Numbered from the stretch's first letter, positions 7,237 through 16,841 are shown. The stretch: DNA of 64,000 bases from Firm-04 sp045591925 (GCA_045591925.1 JAZNTW010000095.1:1-64000); one strand, 5' to 3'. Program-made: numbers and translations. The notes: generated by a model from the sequence alone, not told the origin.

Positions 7237-8161
7237 CGGTCAAGCCGGAACAACCGGTTTGAAGCTCTTTGAGCGCATCAAAAATCGCAGCGATATTGAA
7301 TTGCTGACGATTGATCCTGCGCTCCATCGCGACAATACAGAGCGTGCACGTCTGATCAACGAATCCGATGTAACCTTTCTTTGTTTGCCGGATGCTGCAT
7401 CCATCGAAGCTGTTTCGTTCGTAGAAAACCCGAACACACGAATCATTGACGCTTCCACTGCACACCGCACAAATCCTGACTGGGCATACGGTTTTCCGGA
7501 GCTTTCCGCAGCGCATCGTGAAAAAATCCAATCCTCCAAGCGTGTTGCAGTCCCCGGCTGCTATGCGTCCGGCTTTGCGGCACTTGCTTATCCGATGATT
7601 CAAAGCGGCATCCTACCGGCAGATTACCCTGTCACCTGCCATGCTGTATCCGGATACAGCGGTGCCGGTAAGAATACAATCGCGGTCTACGAATCCGATG
7701 AAAAGCCAAATGATTATTATAGCCCGCGCCAGTATGCGCTTGGCTTAACACATAAGCATCTGCCCGAAATGCAGAAAATTTCAGGGCTTGCTCATGCACC
7801 GCTGTTCAATCCGATTATCTGTGATTACTATGCCGGTATGGTGGTTTCCATTCCGCTGCATTGCCGCTTGCTCAATGGTACACCGACTCTGAATGATGTA
7901 CACGCGATGTTTGAAGCACATTATGCCGGTCAGCGCTTCGTAAAAGTCCGCGCACTGCATGGCACAGATGTGTTGGAAAATGGCTTCCTGCCTGCAAACA
8001 CGCTTGCAAATACAAATTTGCTGGAAATATTTGTCTGCGGCAATGATTCTCAGATTCTGCTTGCCGCAAGACTCGATAATCTCGGAAAGGGCGCATCGGG
8101 TGCTGCACTGCAATGCTTCAACATCATGACCGGTGTTCCCGAAGAAACCGGACTCGTATAA
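7211..8161 (+). CDS. argC: N-acetyl-gamma-glutamyl-phosphate reductase (type 2)
   Basis: 316 residues. It reduces N-acetylglutamyl phosphate to the semialdehyde with NADPH. The short form (MKNTKVYIDGQAGTTG start) matches the type 2 ArgC family rather than the 340-residue form. The nucleotide-binding GQAGTTG is at 10-16 and the catalytic Cys117 lies in VAVPGCYASG. The start ATG at 7211 lies inside the end of the preceding small ORF, after GAGGAAAAAG. Confidence 0.95.
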   Translation: MKNTKVYIDGQAGTTGLKLFERIKNRSDIELLTIDPALHRDNTERARLINESDVTFLCLPDAASIEAVSFVENPNTRIIDASTAHRTNPDWAYGFPELSAAHREKIQSSKRVAVPGCYASGFAALAYPMIQSGILPADYPVTCHAVSGYSGAGKNTIAVYESDEKPNDYYSPRQYALGLTHKHLPEMQKISGLAHAPLFNPIICDYYAGMVVSIPLHCRLLNGTPTLNDVHAMFEAHYAGQRFVKVRALHGTDVLENGFLPANTLANTNLLEIFVCGNDSQILLAARLDNLGKGASGAALQCFNIMTGVPEETGLV

Positions 8162-8175
8162 AGGAGTTTTACAAT

Positions 8176-9486
8176 ATGAAACTGCAAACATTTCCCGGAT
8201 ATACATTTTTGGATGGCGGCATTTGTGCAGCGCAGGGCTTCAAAGCAAACGGCGTTTGCTGCGGACTAAAGCACCAGGCACTCTCCGATGCTACCGTATC
8301 CGAACAAAATCTTGCGGCAAACAATGTTCTGCCGGATGATGAAAACGCACCGAAAAAGAATGATCTTGCAATGATCGTTGCAGATTGTCCATGCAGCACC
8401 GCGGCTGTATATACTTCTAACAAGGTCAAGGGCGCACCGATTCTTGTGACCAAGGAGCATCTCAAAAACGGCTTGGCACAGGCTGTCATCGTCAATTCTG
8501 TCAATGCAAACACCTGCAATGCAGATGGCGAACAGAAAGCCAATCAGATGTGCGAGCTGGCTGCAAAAGCGCTCAACCTGAATGCTGAGGATATTGTTGT
8601 CGCTTCTACAGGCGTTATCGGACAAATTCTTCCGATTGAACCGATTCGTGATGCCATTCCGACGCTTGTTGAAGGTCTTTCCTATGAGGGCAACAAGGAA
8701 GCCATGCAGGCAATCATGACAACCGATACGCGCGAAAAGCAGATCGCGGTAAAATTTCGCCTCGGCAAGAAAACCGTCACCCTTGGCGGTATGCTCAAGG
8801 GCAGTGGCATGATTCATCCGAACATGGCAACAACGCTGACATTCCTGACGACCGACTGCGCCATCTCCCCTGAGATGCTTCAGCTCGCACTGTCCGATGT
8901 TGTCCGCGTCACGCTCAACCGTGTTTCCGTTGATGGTGACCAATCGACAAATGATATGGTCTGCATCATGGCAAACGGCATGGCAGGAAACAGTAAGATC
9001 AAAAATGATACCGCCGATTTTGCTGCATTCCGCGGCGCACTCTATGCTGTCATGCTCAATCTCGCAAGAATGTGTGCAGCAGACGGCGAGGGTGCGACGA
9101 AGCTGATTGAATGCGTTGTCAGTGAAGCGCCGAATGAGCAAACTGCTGAAATCATCGCAAAAAGCGTCATTGAATCCAGCCTCTTTAAATCCGCAATGTT
9201 CGGTGCAGACGCAAACTGGGGAAGAATTGCCTGTGCAATGGGCTACTCAAACTGCGATTATGATGTGAACAAGGTCAGTGTTGATTTTGCATCTGAAAAA
9301 GGTCGCATCACCGTTGCTGAAAAGGGCTGCGGCATTCCGTTCTCTGAAAATAAAGCGAAAGAAATCCTGCTCGAAGATGAAGTTCAGGTTTTGATTTCGC
9401 TTGGTGACGGCACAGCAGCAGCAGTAGCTTGGGGCTGTGACCTGACATATGATTATGTGAAAATCAACGGAGATTACCGCAGCTAA
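8176..9486 (+). CDS. argJ: Glutamate N-acetyltransferase / amino-acid N-acetyltransferase
   Basis: 436 residues. It transfers acetyl from N-acetylornithine to glutamate, recycling acetyl in the cyclic pathway. The self-cleavage site KGSGMIHPNMA|T is present, making Thr219 the new N-terminus and nucleophile of the beta chain. Whether it also uses acetyl-CoA (bifunctional form) cannot be read from sequence. No argA or argE is seen in the window, which agrees with the cyclic route. The start follows AAGGAG; an upstream in-frame ATG overlaps argC and is rejected. Confidence 0.96.
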   Translation: MKLQTFPGYTFLDGGICAAQGFKANGVCCGLKHQALSDATVSEQNLAANNVLPDDENAPKKNDLAMIVADCPCSTAAVYTSNKVKGAPILVTKEHLKNGLAQAVIVNSVNANTCNADGEQKANQMCELAAKALNLNAEDIVVASTGVIGQILPIEPIRDAIPTLVEGLSYEGNKEAMQAIMTTDTREKQIAVKFRLGKKTVTLGGMLKGSGMIHPNMATTLTFLTTDCAISPEMLQLALSDVVRVTLNRVSVDGDQSTNDMVCIMANGMAGNSKIKNDTADFAAFRGALYAVMLNLARMCAADGEGATKLIECVVSEAPNEQTAEIIAKSVIESSLFKSAMFGADANWGRIACAMGYSNCDYDVNKVSVDFASEKGRITVAEKGCGIPFSENKAKEILLEDEVQVLISLGDGTAAAVAWGCDLTYDYVKINGDYRS

Positions 9487-9524
9487 TTTGATTACCGCCT
9501 ATGCGGGAAGGAGTTTCAAACAAT

Positions 9525-10415
9525 ATGATTCAACAAATGGAGATCCCTGAAAGTATTTCAACGAAAATTCGCTCGCAAGTGCTGATTGATGCCCTGCCTT
9601 ATATTCAGCGCTACAATCAGAAAATCATTGTCGTGAAATACGGCGGCAATGCGATGACAAATGAAGCGCTGAAAGAAGCTGTCATGAGCGATATCGTTTT
9701 GCTTTCGTTGGTCGGCATTCGCGTTGTACTGGTTCATGGCGGCGGTCCTGAAATCAGCGATATGCTGCACCGCCTGAATATTGAAAATAAATTCATCGGC
9801 GGTCTGCGCTATACGGACGCTGAAACTGCTGATGTCGTCCGCATGGTGCTTGCAGGAAAGGTCAACAAGGAGCTTGTCGCACATCTGACAAGACATACCG
9901 GTCAGGCAATCGGACTCTCCGGCATTGACGGTGCGTTGCTTCAAGCGCGCAAAAAAGACTCCAAGCCCGATCTCGGTCTCGTTGGCGAGATCACCGCGGT
10001 CAATACCCGTCCGATTCTGATGGCACTCGATAACGGCTATGTACCGGTCATCGCAACTGTCGCCTGTGGTCCGGATGGTCAGGTATATAATGTGAATGCC
10101 GATACTGCGGCAGCATCCATCGCAGCAGCACTCGGCGCGGAAAATCTCATTCTGATGACTGATATTGCCGGTTTGCTCCGCGACAAGGATGATCCTTCGA
10201 CACTGATTCCCTCCGTCAGCATCAGCGAGGTACAGAATCTGAAACGTCAGGGCATCATCTCAGGCGGTATGATTCCGAAGATTGACTGCTGCGTCGAAGC
10301 AATCCGCCGCGGCGTCAAAAAGGCGGTCATCATTGATGGTAGAGTTCCGCATTCGATTCTGGTTGAAATTTGCTCGAATGAGGGCGTAGGCACACAGTTT
10401 TTGAGCGTATATTGA
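9525..10415 (+). CDS. argB: Acetylglutamate kinase
   Basis: 296 residues, usual length. It phosphorylates N-acetylglutamate with ATP. The amino-acid kinase fold is marked by KYGGNAM (38-44), HGGGPEI, and the C-terminal GGMIPKI. An N-terminal extension helix of about 30 residues resembles the one in arginine-inhibited hexameric enzymes, so feedback inhibition is plausible but not proven. The ATG at 9525 follows GGAAGGAG. Confidence 0.96.
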   Translation: MIQQMEIPESISTKIRSQVLIDALPYIQRYNQKIIVVKYGGNAMTNEALKEAVMSDIVLLSLVGIRVVLVHGGGPEISDMLHRLNIENKFIGGLRYTDAETADVVRMVLAGKVNKELVAHLTRHTGQAIGLSGIDGALLQARKKDSKPDLGLVGEITAVNTRPILMALDNGYVPVIATVACGPDGQVYNVNADTAAASIAAALGAENLILMTDIAGLLRDKDDPSTLIPSVSISEVQNLKRQGIISGGMIPKIDCCVEAIRRGVKKAVIIDGRVPHSILVEICSNEGVGTQFLSVY

Positions 10416-10439
10416 TGCGTCAAAAGGAGTTAGAATCAC

Positions 10440-11603
10440 ATGAATACAATTCAAGCTACCGACCAATATTCCATGAAAGCATTTGGTCGTATTCCGTTGG
10501 TTGAGGCGCAGGGTCATAACTGCACCTGCACCGATGAAAACGGAAAAAACTATATTGATATGGGCAGCGGCATTGGCTGCAATGTCCTCGGCTGGTGCAA
10601 TGACGCATGGGTGGACGCAGTCTGCGGACAGGTCAAAAAGCTCCAGCACGCCTGTAATTACTACTACACCCAGCCGCAGGCAGAGCTTGTCGAAAAGCTC
10701 AGTAACATTACCGGTTTCTCGCGGATGTTCCTCGGTAACTCCGGTGCAGAAGCAAATGAGTGCGCAATCAAAGTCGCACGGAAATACAGCTCCGATAAAT
10801 ACGGCAAGGAGCGCGGCACGATCATTTCTTTGGTCAACAGCTTCCACGGCAGAACCATGCAAACACTTGCCGCAACCGGTCAGGAAGTATTTCATCAGTA
10901 TTTTTATCCGTTCCCGACAGGCCACGTCTTTGCAAAGGCAAATGATCTCGATGATCTGAAATCCAAGCTCGATGGCACAGTCTGCGCCATCATGATAGAA
11001 GTCATTCAGGGCGAGGGCGGCGTTCTCGTTCTCGATAAAGATTATGTACAGGCAATTCGGAAGCTCTGTGATGAGGAGGATATTCTGCTCATCATTGACG
11101 AAGTGCAGACCGGCTGCGGACGTACCGGCACATTCCTTGCACAGGAGCAATTCGGCATTCAGGCTGATGTCACGACCATGGCAAAGGCAATCGGCGGCGG
11201 TCTGCCAATCGGTATCTGCCTTGTCAATGAAAAATGTGCGGATGTCATTACGCCGGGTACGCACGGTTCGACCTTTGGCGGAAATCCGGTTGTATGCGCC
11301 GGCGCTGTTTCGGTTGTCGATCAGGTCACAGCACCGGGCTTCCTCGAATCCGTACAGCAAAAATCTGAATATCTGCGCAGTGAGCTCGAAAAAATCCCGG
11401 AAATTGCAGGACTCAGCGGAATGGGCATGATGATTGGCATTACCCTGAAAACCAAGGATGCACATGATGTCATGCTTGCGGCAAATGATGCCGGCTTGCT
11501 GATTCTGACTGCAAAGGATAAGGTTCGTCTGCTCCCGCCGCTTACAATCACCAAAGAAGAAATGGATTCTGCACTCGCAATTTTGCGGCAGATTCTTGCG
11601 TAA
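10440..11603 (+). CDS. argD: Acetylornithine aminotransferase
   Basis: 387 residues. Fold-type I PLP enzyme converting N-acetylglutamate semialdehyde and glutamate to N-acetylornithine and 2-oxoglutarate. GNSGAEANE binds the cofactor phosphate, IDEVQTGCGRTG holds the PLP aspartate, and the Schiff-base lysine is in TTMAKAIGGG. The operon context between argB and argF supports ArgD over other class III transaminases. Ribosome site AAAGGAG. Confidence 0.95.
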   Translation: MNTIQATDQYSMKAFGRIPLVEAQGHNCTCTDENGKNYIDMGSGIGCNVLGWCNDAWVDAVCGQVKKLQHACNYYYTQPQAELVEKLSNITGFSRMFLGNSGAEANECAIKVARKYSSDKYGKERGTIISLVNSFHGRTMQTLAATGQEVFHQYFYPFPTGHVFAKANDLDDLKSKLDGTVCAIMIEVIQGEGGVLVLDKDYVQAIRKLCDEEDILLIIDEVQTGCGRTGTFLAQEQFGIQADVTTMAKAIGGGLPIGICLVNEKCADVITPGTHGSTFGGNPVVCAGAVSVVDQVTAPGFLESVQQKSEYLRSELEKIPEIAGLSGMGMMIGITLKTKDAHDVMLAANDAGLLILTAKDKVRLLPPLTITKEEMDSALAILRQILA

Positions 11604-11627
11604 TTATCTACAGAAAGGATTGTTATC

Positions 11628-12536
11628 ATGAAGCATCTTCTGAAACTGTTGGATCTCTCTACGGAAGAGATTCTCGATCTTCTGAATCTTGCGGATCAGC
11701 TCAAATATGAACGGAAACACAATATTCCGCATCCGCATCTTGCCGGTAAGACACTCGGCATGATCTTCCAGAAAGCGTCTACCCGTACCCGTGTATCCTT
11801 TGAAACCGGTATGACGCAGCTTGGCGGCTATCCGCTGTTTCTGTCCGCAAACGATATGCAGATCGGCCGCGGCGAACCGGTACAGGACACCGCACGCGTT
11901 CTCTCTCGCTACCTCGATGGCATCATGATCCGTACCTTTGCACAGCAGGAGGTCGAAGATCTCGCAACCTACGGCTCAATTCCGATTATCAACGGTCTGA
12001 CTGATTTCTGTCATCCCTGTCAGGTGCTCGCTGACCTGATGACCATTCGCGAGTACAAGGGCAGCTTTGAGGGTCTGAAAATGTGCTATATCGGTGATGG
12101 CAATAATATGGCAAACTCGCTGATTGTCGGCGGTCTGAAAGTCGGTATGGAGGTTGCTGTTGCCTGTCCTGATCTCTATCAGCCTGACCAGCGCGTTCTG
12201 GATTTTGCAAATCCGACCGGCAAATTCACAATGACCAATAAGCCCATTGAAGCAGCAGTCGATGCTGATGTTATCTTCACGGATGTCTGGGCTTCCATGG
12301 GTCAGGAGGGCGAAGCCGAACAGCGCAAAATCGCATTCGCCGGCTATCAGATCAATGACGAACTGCTCAGTGCAGCACACGCAGAGTGCATGGTTCAGCA
12401 CTGTCTGCCGGCACATCGTGGTGAGGAAATCACAGCAGAGGTCTTTGAAGCACACGCAAACGAAATCTTTGATGAAGCCGAAAACCGTCTGCACGCACAG
12501 AAGGCTGTTCTGGTCAAGACGCTCGGTAATCACTGA
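11628..12536 (+). CDS. argF: Ornithine carbamoyltransferase
   Basis: 302 residues. It makes citrulline from ornithine and carbamoyl phosphate. STRTR (51-55) binds carbamoyl phosphate, HPCQ and DLMT follow, and HCLPAHRGEE carries the catalytic Cys. Last gene of the operon, with a strong terminator 27 bp later. Anabolic rather than catabolic role is inferred from the all-biosynthetic context (no arcA or arcC here). Confidence 0.96.
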   Translation: MKHLLKLLDLSTEEILDLLNLADQLKYERKHNIPHPHLAGKTLGMIFQKASTRTRVSFETGMTQLGGYPLFLSANDMQIGRGEPVQDTARVLSRYLDGIMIRTFAQQEVEDLATYGSIPIINGLTDFCHPCQVLADLMTIREYKGSFEGLKMCYIGDGNNMANSLIVGGLKVGMEVAVACPDLYQPDQRVLDFANPTGKFTMTNKPIEAAVDADVIFTDVWASMGQEGEAEQRKIAFAGYQINDELLSAAHAECMVQHCLPAHRGEEITAEVFEAHANEIFDEAENRLHAQKAVLVKTLGNH

Positions 12537-12562
12537 AAGTTTCGCTAATTTTCATATACTAC

Positions 12563-12600
12563 AAAACGAGCAGTATCAAATGCGATACTGCTCGTTTTTC
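12563..12600. terminator. Bidirectional terminator after argF
   Basis: 15-bp stem (12563-12577 with 12584-12598) with a 6-base loop. A on the left and T on the right let it serve argF (+) and the convergent peptidase gene (-). Confidence 0.85.
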
Positions 12601-12610
12601 TATCCATAAT

Positions 12611-13438
12611 TTAGCCATGCCACTCAAAATGCTGATAATCCTTGGGAGAATCCCAGTCTCCGCCCCAAACAAAGCCATGCTCAGTGAAAAGCTGATAGCA
12701 CAGGTCATCATGGTCGATCTTCATCGGAAAGAAATAGTTCCGGTCAGCATATGCCTTACCGTTTTCCGGCTCGATATATTCAGTCCCGTCCGCACCGATG
12801 GTCACATATGGATTGAACTGCGGATTGATGTCGATAGCAAGTCCCTTTGCATGAACCGATAACACACTCGTGCCTGCTATGACACGGTAATTAAAGCAGG
12901 ATGTATTATTAGCCGCCATGGAAGCGTCGTCGTCAGCACCATAATCATCCACAAGTACCATGCGCCCGATCGAATACTCCGCCTCGTAGAGCTGCTGAAA
13001 AATCGTCAGCAAATCAGCAGCAATTTGCTGATTGCATACCAGCTCTCCGGTGCGCACATCCCCTGCCGGATCATAATGCAATACGCGCAGATACCGCAGA
13101 GAATCCAGTGTAATATTCGGGTTTTCATGATAGGATACGCCGTTCATTCGCGCAAATACTGCATCCGATATCGGCATAGCAGAAAAATATTGAGATATGA
13201 TACCGGAATCAATCTGTTCCGGTTCAAGCAGCGTTTCTGCCGGCAGCTCTGCAACCCTTTCCGGAGATACATATTCCGGTACAGGCTCGGTTCTGGGCAT
13301 TGTCACAGTGGTTGTGACCGTAGTTTGCTGCGTCGTGGCAGAAACAGCAAACTCCTCAGTATATCCTGTATCCGCTGTTCCGCAGCCATTCAGCATAAAT
13401 GCTGCCAACAGCAGGTAAATTGCTTTTCGTCCTGCCAT
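12611..13438 (-). CDS. Lipoprotein D-Ala-D-Ala carboxypeptidase-like (peptidase M15, VanY type)
   Basis: 275 residues. The start at 13438 follows a GAGGAAAG site and begins a lipoprotein signal with Cys19 (AAFMLNGC). A Thr/Pro-rich spacer precedes the C-terminal M15 domain. The zinc motif HAKGLAIDIN (HxxGxxxD) and C-terminal QHFEW are intact, as is GSTSVL-type strand context. Such enzymes cut peptidoglycan stem peptides at the outer face of the membrane. The longer frame from 13495 would overlap the upstream gene and lacks a site. Confidence 0.85.
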   Translation of the reverse strand: MAGRKAIYLLLAAFMLNGCGTADTGYTEEFAVSATTQQTTVTTTVTMPRTEPVPEYVSPERVAELPAETLLEPEQIDSGIISQYFSAMPISDAVFARMNGVSYHENPNITLDSLRYLRVLHYDPAGDVRTGELVCNQQIAADLLTIFQQLYEAEYSIGRMVLVDDYGADDDASMAANNTSCFNYRVIAGTSVLSVHAKGLAIDINPQFNPYVTIGADGTEYIEPENGKAYADRNYFFPMKIDHDDLCYQLFTEHGFVWGGDWDSPKDYQHFEWHG

Positions 13439-13481
13439 TTCTCTTTCCTCATTCGTTTTTGATTCCTGTCTCCTGATGTAT

Positions 13482-14864
13482 TCATTCGCCTGCATTCAGC
13501 TGACTCAGAATTTGTCTTGCAACATAAATACCCGATGCCGACGCGTGTGACAGCGAATGCGTCACGCCGGAGCAATCTCCGATCACATATAAGCCGTCAT
13601 ATTTCGTTTGCAGATTCTTGTCAATCTCAACCTCCATGTTGTAAAATTTCACCTCTACACCATAGAGCAGCGTATCGTCATTTGCTGTACCGGGCGCAAT
13701 TTTATCAAGCGCATAGATCATCTCAATAATGCCATCGAGGATACGCTTCGGAATTACAAGACTCAAATCACCGGGCTGTGCTGCAAGTGTCGGGACGACA
13801 AAGCTCTCCGCAATGCGCTGTGCATTGGAACGCCGTCCTCGAATCAGGTCACCGAAGCGCTGCACCATCACGCCGCCGCCAAGCATATTGGATAATCTTG
13901 CGATAGATTCGCCATAGCCATTGGAATCCCGAAACGGCTCGGAGAAGTGCTTGCTGACAAGCAGCGCAAAATTCGTATTATCCGTATGCAGCTTCGGATC
14001 CTCGTAACTATGTCCATTTACCGTGACAATACCATTCGTATTCTCATTGACGACAACGCCATGCGGATTCATGCAGAATGTCCGGACAAGGTCCTCAAAC
14101 TGCTTGGTACGATAGACAATCTTGCTCTCGTACAGTTCATCGGTCAGATGCGAAAAGACCGCTGCCGGAAGCTCCACACGTACACCAATATCCACACGAT
14201 TCGAACGCGTGCCGATTCCGAGTGAAGCACAGACAGATTCCATCCACTTGCTGCCGCTTCTGCCAACGGAAATCACACAGCGTTTGCCGGTGAAGCGCTG
14301 CTCCCCTGCAATCAACGCATAGCCGCCATCCACGACCTCCACGGAGTCAATTTCCGTACCAAAATGAAAATCGACCTTTTCTTTCAAATCAGCATAGAGC
14401 GTTTCCAGCACGACATAATTCTTATCCGTACCAAGATGCCGCACCTGCGCATCCAGCAAATGCAAATCATTCTCAAAGCATTTTTTCTTAATCGCCGTAT
14501 TCGCAGTCGAATAGAGCTTTGTACCCTCGCCGCCGTGTCCAACATTGATTGCATCGACATAGCGCATCAAATCCAGCGCTTCCTGCTTTCCGATGTATTC
14601 ATACAGCGTACCGCCGAATTGATTCGTAATATTATATTTTCCGTCCGAAAATGCGCCTGCACCGCCAAAACCGTTCATGATCGCACAGGTTTTGCAGCCG
14701 ATACAACGTGTTACCTTTTTGCCGTCTATCGGGCATTTCCGCTTGGACAATGGGTTTCCGCACTCAAATACGCCGATTTTCAAATTCTGATTTCCCTGAC
14801 ACAGTTCATATGCCGTGAAAATACCTCCCGGGCCTGCGCCGACAATCAAAATATCATAATCCAT
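13482..14864 (-). CDS. FAD-dependent dehydrogenase of the COG2509 type
   Basis: 460 residues. The N-terminal Rossmann motif VGAGPGG binds FAD; C-terminal YVIGDCSGVTHSLSHAS is the second FAD motif. A Cys-rich stretch (RKCPIDGKKVTRCIGCKTC) follows the first domain. This matches the uncharacterised FAD-dependent dehydrogenase group common in Firmicutes; the substrate is unknown. A GTG at 14873 is only one base from the AAAGGAA site, so the ATG at 14864 is chosen. It probably shares a transcript with the downstream peptidase (43-bp gap). Confidence 0.85.
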   Translation of the reverse strand: MDYDILIVGAGPGGIFTAYELCQGNQNLKIGVFECGNPLSKRKCPIDGKKVTRCIGCKTCAIMNGFGGAGAFSDGKYNITNQFGGTLYEYIGKQEALDLMRYVDAINVGHGGEGTKLYSTANTAIKKKCFENDLHLLDAQVRHLGTDKNYVVLETLYADLKEKVDFHFGTEIDSVEVVDGGYALIAGEQRFTGKRCVISVGRSGSKWMESVCASLGIGTRSNRVDIGVRVELPAAVFSHLTDELYESKIVYRTKQFEDLVRTFCMNPHGVVVNENTNGIVTVNGHSYEDPKLHTDNTNFALLVSKHFSEPFRDSNGYGESIARLSNMLGGGVMVQRFGDLIRGRRSNAQRIAESFVVPTLAAQPGDLSLVIPKRILDGIIEMIYALDKIAPGTANDDTLLYGVEVKFYNMEVEIDKNLQTKYDGLYVIGDCSGVTHSLSHASASGIYVARQILSQLNAGE

Positions 14865-14948
14865 ATTGTTCACGTTCCTTTGTCTATATAATTATAGGAA
14901 TACCAAAATATATACAATCGTTTCAAGATTCCGCAACTTCATACTAAT

Positions 14949-15221
14949 TCATTTCGTTTTCCTCCCCATGATCTTCATCTTAATCTTGCGGCAAATTCTG
15001 CCAATTTTTCGTCCAATAAAGTAAAACGCATCGCATTTTGCGAATATTGTTGATGTTATTGGCTGATCATTTTTGTTTTGTTTCTTTTCATGCCATATTT
15101 TAATCACAAGCTGCTCTGCTTCATCTATGGTAATAAATTTTCCGCTTGAAAAAGATTGCTCCATGATATCGTTGAATATATCTCGTACTTCAGGGATGAG
15201 TATTTTACAATCATTTTCCAT
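14949..15221 (-). CDS. Orphan 90-residue charged protein
   Basis: 90 residues, AT-rich codons unlike its neighbours. N-terminal half acidic (MENDCKILIPEVRDIFNDIM), C-terminal half very basic (RKIGRICRKIKMKIMGRKTK). No signal peptide or recognised domain. A consensus promoter lies directly upstream, which argues for a real gene. The AT-rich composition suggests acquisition. Confidence 0.6.
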   Translation of the reverse strand: MENDCKILIPEVRDIFNDIMEQSFSSGKFITIDEAEQLVIKIWHEKKQNKNDQPITSTIFAKCDAFYFIGRKIGRICRKIKMKIMGRKTK

Positions 15222-15270
15222 CACTATATCTCACTTTCATGTAACCGTACACAGCTCGACATCTATTCAT

Positions 15271-15299
15271 ATTATACCATATAATTATATATTTGTCAA
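15271..15299 (-). promoter_or_regulatory. Consensus promoter of the 90-residue orphan
   Basis: Minus-strand TTGACA (15299-15294), 17-base spacer, TATAAT (15276-15271): a perfect sigma-A match. The -35 overlaps the stop codon of the upstream symporter gene. Confidence 0.85.
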
Positions 15300-16600
15300 A
15301 TGTTTCTGTCCGATGCGGAGAATGTTCGGGACAATCTGCATATTCCCCAGAGATTTGGGATTGCCATGAGTCCATTACAGCAATCGCAGAACTGCCAGAT
15401 CCACGCAGGCGACCCAAGCGCACCTGCAAAGCATACAACAAGATAGACACCCGAATATACGGAAACCACGCCATTGCCGCACAGATACCGAACACAGGCA
15501 GCCCCGCATGGAAACCAGCCAATCATCGTTGCAAACGCAAGCAGCACCATACACACTGCAAGAAAGCCTCCGGCATATTTTCCGAGACCATCGGAAAAAG
15601 CGTAGAGCAGCAAACCGGAAGCGTCGCCGGCATTCAGATAAATCGGCTTTGGTGCAGTCAGAATCACAAGTGCCGTTGCTGTACAGCAAATCACAGTATC
15701 CGCAAACACTTCTGCTGCAGCCCATTTCCCCTGTTTGTTTGCATCATCGGAATCCGCGCCCATATGCAGCAGCGCAGAGCTGCCAAGACCTGCTTCATTG
15801 GAAAAAATACTGCGCCGCAGTCCGATGCTCATGCTATGCAGCATTGCAGACGCGCAAAATCCACATCCGACCGCACGAAAGCCAAATGCCTCGCGAAATA
15901 TCCTCTGAAACGCTGACGGCAGCATCCCTGCATTCCGAATCAGCAACACCGTGCATCCCAGCAAATAAAACCCACAAAGCAGCGGCATCAGCCAGATTGA
16001 TACATTTTCAATTTGCTTTGTTCCACCAATTAGAACCAGCAGCAATACACCGGCTGTCATCAAACCGCAAATCGGCGCAGACATCCCAAAATGCGATAAC
16101 GTCTGCGAAATGGTACTGCTTTGCACCAGATTCCCCATGCCAAGCGCCGAGATGATACACAATACCGCAAATACCGCAGCCAGAAAGCGGCTCCCGATTC
16201 CGAACCGCAGATATCCGATAGTGCCGCCGATTTCTGTTCCGTTTGGCATTGTTTTTCGATAGCGAATGCCAAGAATATTTTCTGCATATACCAAAATCAT
16301 CCCCAGCAGCGCAGAGACCAACATCCAGAACAGCGCGCCTGCACCGCCTGTCATGACGGCAAGTGCTGTCCCAACCAGATTTCCGGTGCCCATGGTTGCG
16401 GCAAGTGACATCGCAAAAATTCTCTTTTGCTTTGCATTTCCGCCGCGAAATATAGCGCCATAGGTATCGCGCAGTACCCGATGCAATCCGCGTACCGGTG
16501 CGCCGCGCAGCCGTATTCCGCAAAGCAAGACCGTCAGCAGAAGAAATACCGGCAGAATCCACTGCCATAGCAGCGTATTACAGATGGTCAGCCATTTCAT
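15296..16600 (-). CDS. Sodium:alanine/glycine symporter family protein (AGCS)
   Basis: 434 residues with about ten membrane helices. The AGCS signature region AATMGTGNLVGTALAVMTGG binds Na and substrate; SNEAGLGSSALLH is a second conserved family motif. It imports small neutral amino acids (alanine or glycine) with sodium. The start at 16600 follows GGGGAGGGG; the 9-residue upstream extension is not supported. Monocistronic; the regulatory region upstream includes a putative opposite-strand small RNA. Confidence 0.92.
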   Translation of the reverse strand: MKWLTICNTLLWQWILPVFLLLTVLLCGIRLRGAPVRGLHRVLRDTYGAIFRGGNAKQKRIFAMSLAATMGTGNLVGTALAVMTGGAGALFWMLVSALLGMILVYAENILGIRYRKTMPNGTEIGGTIGYLRFGIGSRFLAAVFAVLCIISALGMGNLVQSSTISQTLSHFGMSAPICGLMTAGVLLLVLIGGTKQIENVSIWLMPLLCGFYLLGCTVLLIRNAGMLPSAFQRIFREAFGFRAVGCGFCASAMLHSMSIGLRRSIFSNEAGLGSSALLHMGADSDDANKQGKWAAAEVFADTVICCTATALVILTAPKPIYLNAGDASGLLLYAFSDGLGKYAGGFLAVCMVLLAFATMIGWFPCGAACVRYLCGNGVVSVYSGVYLVVCFAGALGSPAWIWQFCDCCNGLMAIPNLWGICRLSRTFSASDRNI

Positions 16601-16711
16601 CAAATATCCCCTCCCCTGCAACAGCATATGCAGAAAAAAATAATCCAGAACTTTTCAAACAGTCTCCTGATTCCGACAGATATCGCGCCCCATCTGTGCT
16701 ATACTGATATT

Positions 16712-16793
16712 GTCAGATCGACATTGTGTTCTCCTAACACCCAACTTCCTCATTTGATCGCACCGGACGAACAGTCTGTGCGATCCTTTTTTT
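16712..16793 (+). ncRNA. Putative small regulatory RNA with C-rich anti-SD motifs
   Basis: An extended -10 (TGCTATACT, 16697-16705) without a clear -35 precedes about 82 nt ending in an intrinsic terminator (stem GATCGCAC 16756-16763 with GTGCGATC 16778-16785, then C and seven T). Inside is a hairpin GTGTT-CTCCT-AACAC whose loop presents CUCCU, then single-stranded ACACCC and CUUCCUC. These C-rich motifs are complementary to Shine-Dalgarno sequences, as in RsaE-type RNAs of Firmicutes. There is no ORF on this strand. Transcription is inferred, not shown. Confidence 0.55.
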
Positions 16794-16841
16794 GCACGGT
16801 TTCAGCGGCGTCGCTTTCCAATGATAAAGCGCGTGATATGC

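Noticed and set aside
10260..11465. Minus-strand ORF (401 codons) opposite argD and the end of argB
   Set aside because: Crosses two certain genes, no domain and no ribosome site.
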